Origin: Porites lobata
Lineage: Eukaryota; Cnidaria; Anthozoa; Scleractinia; Poritidae
Direction: 5' to 3'
DNA: 64,000 nucleotides
Assembly: GCA_942486035.1 (NCBI GenBank)
Contig: CALNXK010000007.1
Span: forward strand, 4,151,001 to 4,215,000
This document shows positions 1 through 12,000 of the stretch, piece by piece; within the stretch, counting starts at the first letter, position 1; each line of letters opens with the position of its first letter. Under the pieces are notes generated by a model. That model had not been told where the DNA came from, searched no databases, and saw only the letters and a program-made list of their open reading frames with translations. The translations under genes were made by a program, and so were the position numbers.

Positions 1-158
1 GTTTCGCCTCAGGAAGATCACCCTTACCGGACTTAGCGTAGCTTGTTCCTCTGTTCCCGGCGTCCAGCTCAGATAGTGGGGAGTGGTGCGAAAAGAAGAG
101 AGGTGCGAGCAGTCGTCCCTTTCGTAAACGGTCGCTGCCATTCGATTCACAATTACAA

Positions 159-293
159 TAGACTGCGAGCATTCTCTCTTTTTCTTCAGATTTAGTAAGG
201 GGAGTGCATGCGCGTGTGACGCGCGTGGTCATTTGCGTGTCTCGGGCGTTTTGCTCGACGGACCAAGAAAAGAGAGAGACTGCTCGTAGTCTA
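159..293. mobile_element. Mutator-like MITE, copy A
   Basis: Non-autonomous inverted-repeat element. It starts TAGACTGCGAGC and ends GCTCGTAGTCTA, so the ends are near-perfect inverted repeats. It is flanked on both sides by the 9-bp duplication CAATTACAA (150-158 and 294-302). Related copies at 32899-33129 and 34604-34718 carry the same ends and different 9-bp duplications. Nine-base duplications are typical of the Mutator superfamily; that assignment is inferred. No coding capacity. Confidence 0.88.
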
Positions 294-302
294 CAATTAC
301 AA

Positions 303-1256
303 GGCGTTTAGAGACGATTTTCACCCACATCGTGTAAGAACAGCTGAGACAAACAACTTTTTGTTTATTAGAGAATAATCAATTTGAACACCCACTGTCT
401 TATTTTAGATCTAAGATCAAACATGAATTTTAAATAGTTTCTACTTGTTCTTCTGTTTCTAATTAATTTTTATCTAGTCTTTACTCTTTTAACAAGCGTG
501 CTTCTTAGTTAATTGCATTTAGTGTTCTAATCTTCAGTTTTTTTAACTGGCCCTACTAAACAGCACCATCATTTTATTTATAGTACTCATTGTTAGTGTA
601 CTTTATATTTCACATGGTTGGTAGCCTTGGCTTCAATCCAGTCTTTACAGTTTTACTCTTAGTGGAATGAGTGATGTCAGCGTAAACCGTTGGAGTGCAT
701 GCTCTGTGACACCTTCCCGTTTTAGTTGTTCGGTAAGTGGTTCACGTCTGCATGTGGCCACTGCGGTAAGGGAGAGGTTTCTGTATAAAAATAGACAAAT
801 AATAAAACAATATAAAAACAAAAACAAAACAAGAAAGAAAATATTAAAAAGACAAAGATTCTGTAAGAAAAAACGGCTTCAACAAAGTTTCAAATTTTTT
901 CCTATCTAGTTATTTTGGAAGCTTTTTGACGGTCCACAATTCAAAACTATCTGTTACTTGGTCTGTTGCTGAACCATTTAAGGTGGCACAATCAATCCTT
1001 TGCAAAATGTGAATGAATTAATAAATTCAACGTTTTTATTGTAACCGGATCAAAATACGTGATAGAAATGCTGATTGAACGTTATACACTGTCAAGTCCA
1101 CAAAACCATAATAGCAAGGGAGTCTGATGGTCTTCATGACCGATTAAACTATTGTTAAACATAACAAAGAGTGTGAAAATTTCCTTAGCATCCTTTAAAA
1201 AAGGTAATGTTGAACATATGATCATTCGCAGATATCAGCTAAGCGATAAATGGGAA
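303..1256. other. Non-coding stretch downstream of the lectin receptor
   Basis: AT-rich sequence with short ORFs that look random. It lies 3' of the minus-strand lectin receptor and may hold its 3' UTR, but I could not place a poly(A) signal with confidence. No gene seen. Confidence 0.5.
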
Positions 1257-4200
1257 CTAGTTAGAGTAGTTAAAAGTACCTACCTTAGGAGCCATTCGTT
1301 TCTCTTTTGATTTGTCAACAACTTCATAAAAGTGATCGTTGGACTCAATTCTGCTATAAAGTGGATCCTGTTCACTCGTGACCTCGTTGCTGTTCATTTC
1401 CCGTCCTTGTTCCAAAGATGAAGGATTCAAATTTTCCACAGGATCCTTACCTACATTCGAACCGTCTTCTGTGCAAGTAACTTGCAGGCTCGCATCCCGA
1501 GAAGCTGTTGTTTTACCAGACACGGCCGCTTTACTTTCTTTAACAAACACCTCGGCGTAGACGTGGTCCCTTTTCTCTTCTTGATCGTCGCCTTTATCAC
1601 ACCTCTCCGTATTCTGCTTCAATGCTGATTGGTGTGCTGCGGTGTGATCATCATTTGGGAGCGATTGCACTCCTTCTCCTACGGAGCTGGATGGGCCTTC
1701 CTGGTCACACTTGGATTTTCGCTTACTTTCATCTACAACTGCATAGGCGTTCTCTTCGTCGTTTTCTCCAACAGTCTTAATGGTAATATTTTCTTCCTGC
1801 GCTTGTGACATGCTAAAATGAACTGTAAGTTTGGTGGAGCTATTCAGGTAATTTTTCCGGTTACTGGGCTGTTTTCCTGACTGAGACGAAACTTAAAGAA
1901 GTGTAAAAGAAGCCAGAGGAGGATATCGTTAAAAAAGGAACAACAACAACTGTGTATGCTGTAAGTATATGTCCTGAATTTAGAAAGGAGAATACTAAAA
2001 CTGGCATTTTGCTTAAACAAAAGGACTGTGTTTTTTTTATCAACAGAGTCATCAAAAGCAAATTGACCAAAACAAATTTTAAAAATTAATCTTGTGTCAA
2101 TTTACCCTTCTTATAAACTCAATCCCAATGCCTCGTGTTCCTTCTACCATCGACGGAGCACCATGGCTACATGACATAATTAAAAAAAACTATTCAGTTC
2201 AATTTTATATCATATTTTTTGGGAACAAGTATAGTTTGGTTGCGGTGACATTAAGTCGTTTTAGAATGAAAAAAAAAATGCTACGAACAAAAAAAACAAA
2301 AAGTACCTTTCGTTTTGTTTCTGCGACGTCGATCATAAGAAGTGATGGAAAAGACAATCAAAAGAGCCAGTATAATAACAGCTAGAAGAATCAAGATGAT
2401 TACAGTGTTATTGGGAGACTTGATGACGATGACTTCCTCAGCAACTGCCGCTGAAAAAAAAGACAACGAAAAGTAAAAATTCTTTGAACTAGTAACCTCT
2501 AAATCACCCCATCCATCAGAAGTTAAGCTAAACTGAACAAGAATTTCTTCTAAATTCTGTTTCATCTTTGCAGGTTAGACAACAAAGGTAACTTGATCGA
2601 ACTCAACTGTACGATTCCAACGTTTCCCCAGAACCGCAGCAATGTAATTCTTGGAGAAAACTGTCTTACCGACTTCGCCCTGTAAACTTCTACTGACATT
2701 CGTACTCGTGATGAACGTCTCCAGAAACGCACGTAAAACAATGTCCTCAAAGACTTCGGTTAATAGTAGTACTTCATATGGTAAACATGAATTAAGACAT
2801 GTTAAAGTAAATTGCACGTACTTGTCGTAACAATTGCCTTTGAACGGTCCTTTGTAGATGGACTCCGTGCGAGGGATATAGAATGTGGCCCTGTAGCATA
2901 TGTTGGATTGTCGCTTTCCTTTGGCGTTATGGGCTTACACGTAGGCTCTGCAAGGAAATTGCACTGTTAGACGAGTCAAGCCACCCGCCTTGACGTTGTG
3001 AGCGATGAATGACCTGAACATAATAACACTACTGAATTCAGAAGAGAATGCACCGCAATATTACGAGGGAGAAAGCTTTTACTAGTGATTATTACCTCAA
3101 ACAACGGAATTTAAAATAATGATTTATTTATTCAGAATAAAACTGCATTAGTACAAAAGAAAAAGTTAGTTAGGAACAATAAGAATTACATTAAAGTTGA
3201 TAAACTCAAAGTCATCGTGGCAAAATACATTTACACCAAATTGATAATAAAATACAAAGAAATAATTGTTTCTTATATCTATACAATAAATTTTTCGTAC
3301 AGGAAATGCGCCAACTGTATAACAACACTGTAAAGACACAGAGTATTGTTTCAGAGCCGTACCAGTAGTTTGTTAGCAATTATATTCAACACATGACATG
3401 ATACTCACTTTCACATATATACCCATGCCTTTTCGCTGTACAAGACAAATCATCAAACAAACCATAGTTCTTGTTATAATCCTTGTACATTACAGCACAT
3501 CTTTCATTATTTTTATTTTTGGGTCCGTATGGTGCCCAATAAGATTCATTCACTGTGCTGTTATCACTTATCCACTTCCAACTTCCGTTTTTGCCTTTGA
3601 TTAAACCAATGTAGTATTCAGTTCCTTTTCCTGGAAATTTTTTTATAGTGTCTTTCAGAAAGTTCCACTCCTCGTTACTTTCAATAGAAACAAGGTCACT
3701 TCCATTAACTTTGCACGCGGCTCTGCTCTCATCAAAACGAACTGATTTCTGTTGAGATGCAGCATGAAATGTGTACTGGGAACAGCCGTAGAGGAGCGTC
3801 TTATCTTGAGAGCAAAAGAAATTATCCCACGTTTAAGTGATTGATATGAACGAAAGTGATTAATAAAACATTACCTTTCAATCGGGAAACAAAATCTCTT
3901 TCATTATTTCCGCCCGCGTTTCTGCTGGATCTTCTAAAAGTTAAACTCATATTTTGATGTCGCATAAAATGTCTACTGGGAACAGTCATAAATACGCGTC
4001 TGACCTTAAAGGAAAAATACTTTTCAAAAATTAAAACTTTATATATGATATTATTCTCCTTAAACAAGCGTAAACAAAGCTGTGTTGTATATACTTGGTA
4101 CTATAGTTTAGGTATCTCGACAGGGTCGACAGTCCGTAGACTTTGCTGGCTTCAGAGACTTCAACAACTGTTCATGACAAGTGACTTGATATTAGGGAAC

Positions 4201-5108
4201 TTAAGATCCGAGGACGACGACGGCAGCAAAAACGTCGCGTTCTTTCAATCTTCATAGTGATTACTCCAATTCACTATCTTTGTCACTGTGTAAATGAACA
4301 CTCCTAAAATTGAATTCCTAAGAACAATATCCCAGTTCAGAAATAAAGAGGAAATTTCGTCGTCGCTAATGTGTACTTCCTCTGTAAAGAGTGAAATTAG
4401 GCATTTTCACGTCGTAGTCGTGCAGTGACGGCAAAGAAATGTACAAAAAAGCGTGATGCATGTGCAAAATTGTTGTTTTGGTTATTAAACCTATTGCTTT
4501 TTTCGCGTTCTCGTTGCCGTCGCAGTCGTCGGATCTTAAGGTCCCTATTAATATACAGCGGTCATTTTTTTATTCTAGTTTACGGTCATGAATTGCCTTC
4601 CTGCCGGTTTGATTACGACCGTGCTGAATCAATACTGATAAAACTTCTCAAAACTTTATCACCGGCATTATAGAGACCAGCTCAATGTTGATTCAATTAA
4701 CGAAAAGGTACAAATCAGAAGTCATTAATTGCCTCGCCTCGTTGACTCCATAACAGTTGATCATCACTTATAGGGCGCTTTCCATTTGTCAGAACTGACC
4801 TGCCAGCCCATTCCCATCGTAATGAGAATTTCACTTTTAGTCAAAACTAACCATCCAGATGAGTCAAATCCTAAATATTATGCACAAATGAGATGGTTTT
4901 TTCAGCAAAACCTCTTGGAAAAAGCCTGTTTTATTGCCAAAATGTCTGGTCCGGCCGGCCAGTTCTAACTTTTGGAAAGCGCCCTTAGAGTACAGAATAT
5001 TAAATTCCCGTCACCGATCATAGCACCTCCTTGGACTTGAAATGTGAGTTCTAGCATACTGAGAACAGCAGTGATCTCAACAAGACATGTAAACCCTTTC
5101 TCCATCAT
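1257..5108 (-). CDS. C-type-lectin single-pass membrane receptor with ITAM-like tail
   Basis: Manual spliced model, coding order: 5108-5027 (tentative), 3804-3409, 2947-2822, 2753-2670, 2450-2307, 1891-1257. All junctions are GT-AG and in phase, giving 488 residues. The first exon gives a hydrophobic leader (residues 1-27) with a weak donor, so it is the least sure part. Residues 28-159 are a C-type lectin domain: GCSQYTF, SRAACK, SIESNEEW, YYIGL, SWKWISDN, ERCAVMY, DLSC and HGYICE. A Ser/Thr/Pro-rich stalk follows, then a membrane helix at about 246-265 followed by DRRRR. The roughly 210-residue acidic tail has YAVV (Tyr327), YAEV (Tyr389), YSRI (Tyr456) and YEVV (Tyr466). The last two are six residues apart from I to Y, close to an ITAM. 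It is probably a surface receptor for a glycan or protein ligand that signals through Src/Syk-type kinases; the ligand is unknown. The exon at 2753-2670 uses a GTAAGA donor although the frame stays open beyond it. Not recognised as a named gene. Confidence 0.72.
3875..4004 (-). pseudogene. Decayed duplicate of the C-type-lectin exon
   Basis: This stretch aligns with the first ~128 bases of the intact lectin exon (3804 downward). It keeps an acceptor-like CTTTAAG, the words GACTGTTCCCAGTA and CATTT(T/C)ATGC, and the end GAAAG followed by GTAATG. In the lectin reading frame it contains stop codons right after the CSQ residues and again about 12 codons on, so it cannot encode the fold. It is best read as a tandem partial exon duplication that has decayed, within the intron between the leader exon and the functional lectin exon. 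Confidence 0.7.
4195..4545. mobile_element. Inverted-repeat MITE with 5-bp duplication
   Basis: It starts GGGAACTTAAGATCCG and ends CGGATCTTAAGGTCCC, flanked by TATTA on both sides (4190-4194, 4546-4550). A related, more decayed copy lies at 30875-31199. Both also share an inner GACGGCAAAGAA word. Non-coding. It lies in the first intron of the lectin receptor if the leader exon is right. Confidence 0.8.
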
Positions 5109-6440
5109 CCAAACGCCAAATTTAACCAGCCTGGTTTTATAACCAAGTATGTTCGGTACTGGAACTTCCAGATCGTACTAAAGCTTCAGCACTGATGTCT
5201 TTGCTGAAACGGAATTGATAACCTTTCGGAATTAGCTGCTCTTAATTGAAAAGCCGGTTAAGTACGTTAACGTGGCGTGACTACAAGTATTTTGTTTTGA
5301 AGTATAGGGGGAATGAGAAAGTAGAACAGCCGTTTTGAAAAGTAAGTCGTATGGGATGACTATTGGGTAGATGATTGCGTGAACTGGTAAGGGGGAACGA
5401 CAAAAACTTGATTAGCAAAGCTATGCAAAATTGATAAGAGTGATAGAGAAATCATAAGAGTTTTATCTACTTTCTCTATAACATTTTATTAGGCGTTCGC
5501 AATATATATTGATCTGAATGTGTGCACACATCCACAAGGTGGGAGCGTCGATCCCCTCTGGGTTGACGCTCTATTGTAGTCAGGTTAATAACGCTTATCC
5601 TTCTCTTTCTCTAGTTTCAGAAAATTAAGAATGAGAACGGGAAAAACTTAAAGAAAACCGTGACAACGTTGTTCAGACTGAAACCCCTTCAACACGGGAC
5701 ATAAAGAAATTACCATAAAGAAAATAGTTAAGATTTGTTTGAATATTACTGTATGCGACATTGTTCCCATGCACTCAGCTCATTCTCAATTTCTTCAAAC
5801 TACGAGGTGAAACTCGTGGTGGCCAGTCAACCCCATTTTCCACATATGATTTAACAGAGAATAGTTTAACAAAATTTTCAGGCTAATAAATTTTTCTTAA
5901 ATATGAAGGTTCAATCCTGGGCCAGTCCGCCTGAGCTAAAAAAAATATGTACTCTACCTTCTTTTTTCTTTCACAAAATAGCAATTAATTATTTGGTTTT
6001 GTCAAGAGATCGTCTTCCCTTAGTTTTACGCTCTCCAGGTAAGAAGCCCCTTATAAAATCCCCTTTGCGATTGAAAGGAAGTGAATTATTGTTTGGCGCA
6101 ACTGGGTCAAAGAAAGGTAAAAAAGAAATTAACTAGAAATTGAGTTCCTAGGCACAACTCAGTATTTATAGCAAGAAGGTAGCATACCTTCTGCAGGCTT
6201 TATAATGAATGCATCCGTTAGTGCTTGCATTTACCCGTACTTTAAACATACACGTCACAACCTATAACCAAAATAGGACAAAATGAGGTTTCTTTCCCTT
6301 AAACTTCCGCTTGTGACTCTTCCGTTTATGCTCCAGCACAAACAGCGGAATGTTCGGTGTTATTTAATGAAGTCCCTCGGCAGATTAGCACTCACGTATG
6401 CCTGCAGCCCCAGCCTGTTTCTGAGGTTCCACGACTCTTA
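5109..6440. other. Intergenic stretch, no gene seen
   Basis: AT-rich sequence upstream of the lectin receptor's putative first exon; the receptor promoter should lie here. Only short, unconvincing ORFs are visible on either strand. The sequence just left of 6438 runs into a transposon. Confidence 0.5.
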
Positions 6441-7544
6441 CGGCCTCTTCATATGAGCCTCGTTATCGAGACCAGTTTCGCCTTGGGTTCACGGGGAAAT
6501 TTCAACCCGGTTTCCGAGATGAGCTGAAGGTCCGTGATCCTGGGGACGAGTTCTGGCACAAAGGGACAAACAAAGCAGACACGCGGAACACAAAAATTAT
6601 AACTTTCGCGCCTATCATAGCTTTTGCAACTCTTAAGGCTGTATCACTGCAGTTAACTGGGATGCCTATGATGCGGAAAATACAGCAGGCAATGCAAGAC
6701 GATGCCATCTGGGCCAGAATTCATCCTGCTTTCATCCCGGTAACAGGGCTGACGAGTCATATGGCAAAATTCCCAGCCCGCTTAGGCCCGTTTCAAACGT
6801 CGTGCTATTGCCGTGCCGAACTCAATTGATCGAATTAAATTCGACTTTAGCACGGCAGTAGCGCGACGTTTGAAACCAAGTCGTGCTACTGCCGTGTGGC
6901 ATGGCAAGCCTTGCCGTTCTACAAGGCAGTAGCCCGACTTGGTTTCAAACGTCGTGCTACCGCCGTGCCGAACTCAATTTAACGATTAGTTCATGCGTCA
7001 GCGTGCGTATGTCGAGATATTGAGCACGCGGGAAGTTTGGAGAGCACGAAAGAGGCGTAAGAGTTGCACGAGGCGCAGCCGAGTGCAACTCTAGCCTCTT
7101 GAGTGCTCTCCAAACTTCCCAAGTGCTTCACCTCTTTTCCTTACAATCGGTTAACACATTCAAACGTTTCCTCTAAATTTCCTTACAAAACACATGGTAA
7201 ACGCTTCATTGTCTATTGCTGAGTTATGGATGCACTCAGGAGACAGATTGTTAAGCTCCCAACAACTCGAGGAATTACGAATAGTTTATTGACGTCATCA
7301 GCGTGCTCAATAGGAATATGAAGCACGCTCGCGCTGTTGAATTTGATTAGGCGAATTTTCTAGCTATGTTATAATCATAAATCGTAAATACATTAGAATG
7401 CATTTAAGACTTTTCTTAACCGTTTCTTTATTTTTGTGTTTTGTTTTCGGCAACAGCCGTTCTATTCGACTGAATTAAAGTCGACGTCTGAAACCAAGTC
7501 GTGCTAGTGTCGTGCTACAGTCGAGCTAAAGTCGAGCCAGCTTA

Positions 7545-7577
<33 letters not shown>

Positions 7578-7700
7578 TACTGAGATCCCGGTTGGAAAAA
7601 ACCGAGATCTCGGGAACCGAGCCAGCCTGCTCTCTCATATGAACACATCGAGGTAAAGGTAACGCGAGATCTCGGAAACCGGGCTCATATGAAGAGGACC
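6441..7700. mobile_element. Harbinger-like element, interrupted by a second element
   Basis: The ends are inverted repeats: CGGCCTCTTCATATGAG on the left and CTCATATGAAGAGGACC on the right. Both are flanked by TTA (6438-6440, 7701-7703), the TWA type of target duplication seen in PIF/Harbinger elements. Inner sub-terminal repeats (CCCGGTTTCCGAGAT and relatives) also face each other. A second element (6785-7576) sits inside it. No transposase frame is visible, so it is non-autonomous. Confidence 0.78.
6785..7576. mobile_element. Nested Harbinger-like element
   Basis: The ends are GGCCCGTTTCAAACGTCGTG and its near inverse ACGACGTTTGAAACAGGCC, flanked by TTA on both sides (6782-6784, 7577-7579). 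The interior repeats the word GTCGTGCTACTGCCGTG several times in both orientations. It also holds a long palindrome at about 7027-7122 (GGAAGTTTGGAGAGCAC facing GTGCTCTCCAAACTTCC). Non-coding. It inserted into the element at 6441-7700 and is therefore the younger of the two. Confidence 0.82.
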
Positions 7701-10700
7701 TTAAAAAATTTGACCTGCTATTGAGAGTGTTTCTACACGTATTAAAAAGTAAGAAAATCGCAACACAGGGTCGAACACGGACTTTTCGTATCCTAATCTC
7801 TCTCCTTTACCACTACACTACCACACCGACCCTCCAAAATTCCGAACAATTTGAGTCCATACAATAGCAAATTGTCTTTCTTAACTGTCACATCAACAAC
7901 AGGTGACCCTCGCCCTTTCCATAACTTTTAACGTCGTTCTTCCTAAGACTACCAAAAACGTCTTATTTGCCATAGTGTGACTTAATCCAGGGAATATATT
8001 ACATCTATCGCGACTAAAAGCTTGCTTACCAGTGGTGGCATCGACCGTTTAACATGGCAACTACGATTTACTTAAGGGAAATAAGCGACGGGCAGTGCGC
8101 CGTCCTCACAATCTGAGGACTCAGTCTTGGGGTTTATCCTCACAACATCGCATGGCAACCTGAAACTAAATTCACTGGCCGACTTTGCCAAGAACTAATG
8201 CTAGAAATACGTGTATCGCAGAAACTCGCGAAGCTCGGGAAGGGGGGCGGGGCATAAAATGTCAGGGATGGAAGTGGGGAGAAAATTGCAGTAAATTGTG
8301 TAGCTTGGGAGGGCGGGTTTCAACACTGGCTCTAATATTGGAATGTGAGATGTACTTAATCTCCCTTTGGTTGGAGTAAATCTGAACCCAGTGCTCTGTC
8401 CTTAAAAAGGACTTTCTGGGACTTTAAGGGGGGCTGGTGTTGTTAATGTTTCATAGGTCCCGTGTTTACCCCATCTGACCCTCCTACAAGTGTAATCATA
8501 GTCAAAAACGGAGATAGGGAGCCCCCTCTCCGTTTTTCCTTTGTCGGGGGGAGGGTGCAGCTACACGTAGGCTAAAAGAAAGTGGGTGTGATAGTGAATA
8601 ACTGCACAAAAGAGAGAATATGCAGCTAACTCATGCCATCTTTAATAATAAGTGTTAAATAGTAATTACTTGTGAAGTGTATCATTAGTAGAGCAGTGAA
8701 AATAACAAGTAAATGCTGGTAATTGACGAAAAATATTTATTGTTAAGTGAACTACAGCAATGAGAGTGTATGCACTTCTTGTAGTACATAATCCACAGAT
8801 GCCAACCTCTGGAAATCTAAAATCTAGGGACTCTTTCTTTCGCATTACCCCCCTTAAATATCAATGATCAACCCCCCGCATAAGCACAATGCAATCCAGT
8901 CCCTAATCGGCTTACGACATTATATGAAGTCTTACATGAGGTACAGAACCATCACAATTAGCGTTTATGATTGTAATGGGGAAATGTCACTGATGAAATA
9001 CATGTGGAAATACATGTGGAAATGCCCCAGAAACCGAACTTTGACTGAAAGAAAATTCGAATTTTGGGAGAAAATGGGATAAATTCCAAATTAAAGCACA
9101 GAAAAGCACATAACTCGACTTGCTGACCCGTACTGGAGGAGATTGTTGTCCACACTTGACAACTAATTGCAATTGTTTTTTAAAACAGTAAGGTGCATAC
9201 ATAATCGCTTACACTGAAATAGAAATTACATGTAGCAATGTCAATAAGGATGCAGTTGAGGAGAATTGTGTTTATGATGTATCAAGTACCCTCATTAGCA
9301 CTGAATTATCCCTGTAAAGAGTACCAAATCATTTGTCAAAGTGTTCACAGTTATTTGTGTACATGTATGAGAAACAAATACCCATGCAAGAGTGAATTTG
9401 TATGAAATGTCCACATACAAGTCATGTTGAAGTTGATAAGTTTCTCAATTCTCAACATGCACGACCTTGTTGAGACAGTGCCAGAGGAATAGTTTTTGAA
9501 ATTCCCAGACTGACAGTCAAATGTACACTTTCCCTGACAAAATAAATTTACAATTTGTTCAGGTATTAATGGCTTCCAAATTCCACTCAAAACTTCGTGT
9601 ACTGGACACAGATGACGTAAAGCAAAAAACTTCTTTGTTTTCTGTTCAGGGAAAATCTGCTTGGTATTGTTTCAAGGCTGTTGTTCTTTTGTTTCACGTC
9701 ATCTGTGTCCAGTACACAAAATAAACGCCCCAACTCCCATCACAACCATTCTCGCCACCCATTTATTACATGAATTTATCGTGAATGTAAAGCACAGAAT
9801 GGATTGATCTTATAGGAAACGCTATATCTGCTTGTCGTTTAATTCCGGGAAACAATATCCTTCTGATGGAATATGTTTAACTCAGGTGAATATGCAAAAA
9901 TATGTCACCTACCTCTATGACTTCTTTGAAAGAGTCCGATTTTCCCTGACTTATACTGAAATTCCCTGACTTGATAAATTGTCCCTTACGGGTAAAATAA
10001 TTAATTTTCCGGGCATTGTAACAGATGTCACACACTAACATTGTGAGGAGATCCGAAATACAGATGTTCTTTTCGAATATTAAGAGCAACTCCATGCAAA
10101 TATCGACCAAAGTGCGGCAAGGCTCAAAAAATAAAAATCGCTCTTCTTTTGCATACTGGTAGACTTTAGTAAGTGTACAAACGCCATGTAGTTTTTTTCT
10201 TCGAAAGATCTGTTCGTTCCCGAGAAAAACAAGAAAACCGTTTCAAACCCCGTAGTCGATTTCGCAAGCCAAAAGCGGGGTTGAAATTCACTATGATTCG
10301 CTCGACTTGCATTTCAAAACAACCGCGCTAAAAAAAAAGCTTGTTGCTAAAATTTTAAGTATAACTCATCGTTGACCAAAATATATAATATATTTAGCAT
10401 TACAACAGTCTGAGTAATTATAAAAAAAGCTAAAGCGTATGGCTATAACCTGTTGTTCACCCACGGAAGGTAGTTGAAAAGAGCGACGATTTTCATCATG
10501 TGCCTTTGATCAGAATTTTTCAAGATTGAAGGGGAAAACATTACAAGCATCAAACTATTATGTTATGTTAAAATTATTTTGGGGAAATCATTTTGAGCTT
10601 CTCAGAAATTATTTGAAATTCGTGTTACAGACAACATAAAATAACGCCATCCAACAGATGAGTCACCACGACCACCACCAACAATTTGACTTTACGTCAG

Positions 10701-12000
10701 TTTTCGTTTACAACGCTGGTAGCCTTGATATGTAGAACAATTTTTTGAAAAAGCTCACCTTAACCTGTTTCTGTTGTACTTCAAGCTCCAAGTTGGCATT
10801 TTGCCGTCTTATCACCTATGTTAGGCACTATTTTAGGCTGATTTAGCAACAGAACGGCAACGTCAGTAGACGACGGCGCGCGCAAATCAAACAACTGGCT
10901 TGACTTGCCTAGTCCCTGTATGGCGTTTTCCCAGTCCCTCTCGGTCAATTCGTTTCGGTGACGTATCAGAGGCGAACGGGCGGGAAACGCCTAGACAAAA
11001 ACAGAATGCGCATGCGTGTGTTACTTTTTGAAATTCAATGATGACGTTAATGTTGTGAGCAGCAAGCAAGCAGGCAGCAGGAGATTTTTTGTTATTAACC
11101 ACTCTTTTGGATATTTGTAGGATCGACTTTTGCCGACCGGCTTTGAAAAGTCATCAGAATGTTATTCATAGTCCTATGAAGATTTATACTGCTCCTTCAA
11201 TCTCATCATTCCAACTGAGCTATCGGAGTTTGCCGCTCGCGAATTTTCAAAGTAAACACAATATTGACCCGTGTGTTGTAAACTTAGACCTCAAATCTTG
11301 AATAATTAGAATAACCATACTTTCAAATAAAATTCATTAGCTGCGTATCAAAAAGTGCCCAGAAACTGAATCGAAAAGTAAAAATCCTATAAAATTCGCC
11401 GACATTCACAGAAGTGATGCGTGTATTATAAATTCAACTTGGATGCGTTGTCTCAGGATCGTGTTTTGAGCAAATGTTAATCAATGAAAGAACACACAAC
11501 AATAGACAGAGAAATTATTTCTCGAATTTTTTATTCAAAGGCCTATAAATTAATCCTTAAAAGCAATTCGCGTGACACAAATTTGGCTCGTGGATCCATT
11601 CACGCAAGTAAAATCGGCTGAGCACATGGCAAAAATTATTCAACACAAATCTCAAATCAGGGCGCTCAACCCGATCTCAAAATGTATAAAACGTTAAGGA
11701 TAAAATATTCACAAATGCGTAATTTTCTTGACTATAGATAGAGTACAAAATGTACCTGAAAATTCTTCAAAAACTTCGCTGCTTGGTGGCGTTTCAAAAC
11801 AAGCAAAGCGCTCCGATCGGCCGTGATAAAAATTCCATGTATTTTAAATTTCTCGAAGGACAATTTTATAAAGCCGGAAAAGCCTTCCTTTGTCAACTTG
11901 AAGAAAACTAAGGATTCTTTTGAAGATTCCTTTCCCATCTGTGTGTTTTAGCGATGTATTTTTAAATTTGAAATTCGAAACACTAGTCTTGTTTATTTTA
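7701..12000. other. Intergenic stretch, no gene seen
   Basis: Roughly 4.3 kb without a convincing reading frame. It contains a small perfect stem around 8505-8538 (AAAAACGGAGA facing TCTCCGTTTTT), a short duplicated word at 8998-9020, a small palindromic element at 9596-9718, and scattered copies of TTCCCTGAC near 9530 and 9940-9975 that look like dispersed-repeat remnants. Confidence 0.5.
9596..9718. mobile_element. Short palindromic element
   Basis: About 25-bp inverted ends, GTGTACTGGACACAGATGACG and its inverse, enclose ~75 bp of T-rich sequence. No clear target duplication was found, so the superfamily is left open. Non-coding; it would fold into one hairpin. Confidence 0.7.

Noticed and set aside
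2575..2669. Longer version of the stalk exon reading to 2575
   Set aside because: It stays open but ends in a stop without a donor in the right phase. The GTAAGA donor at 2669 joins in phase to the membrane exon.
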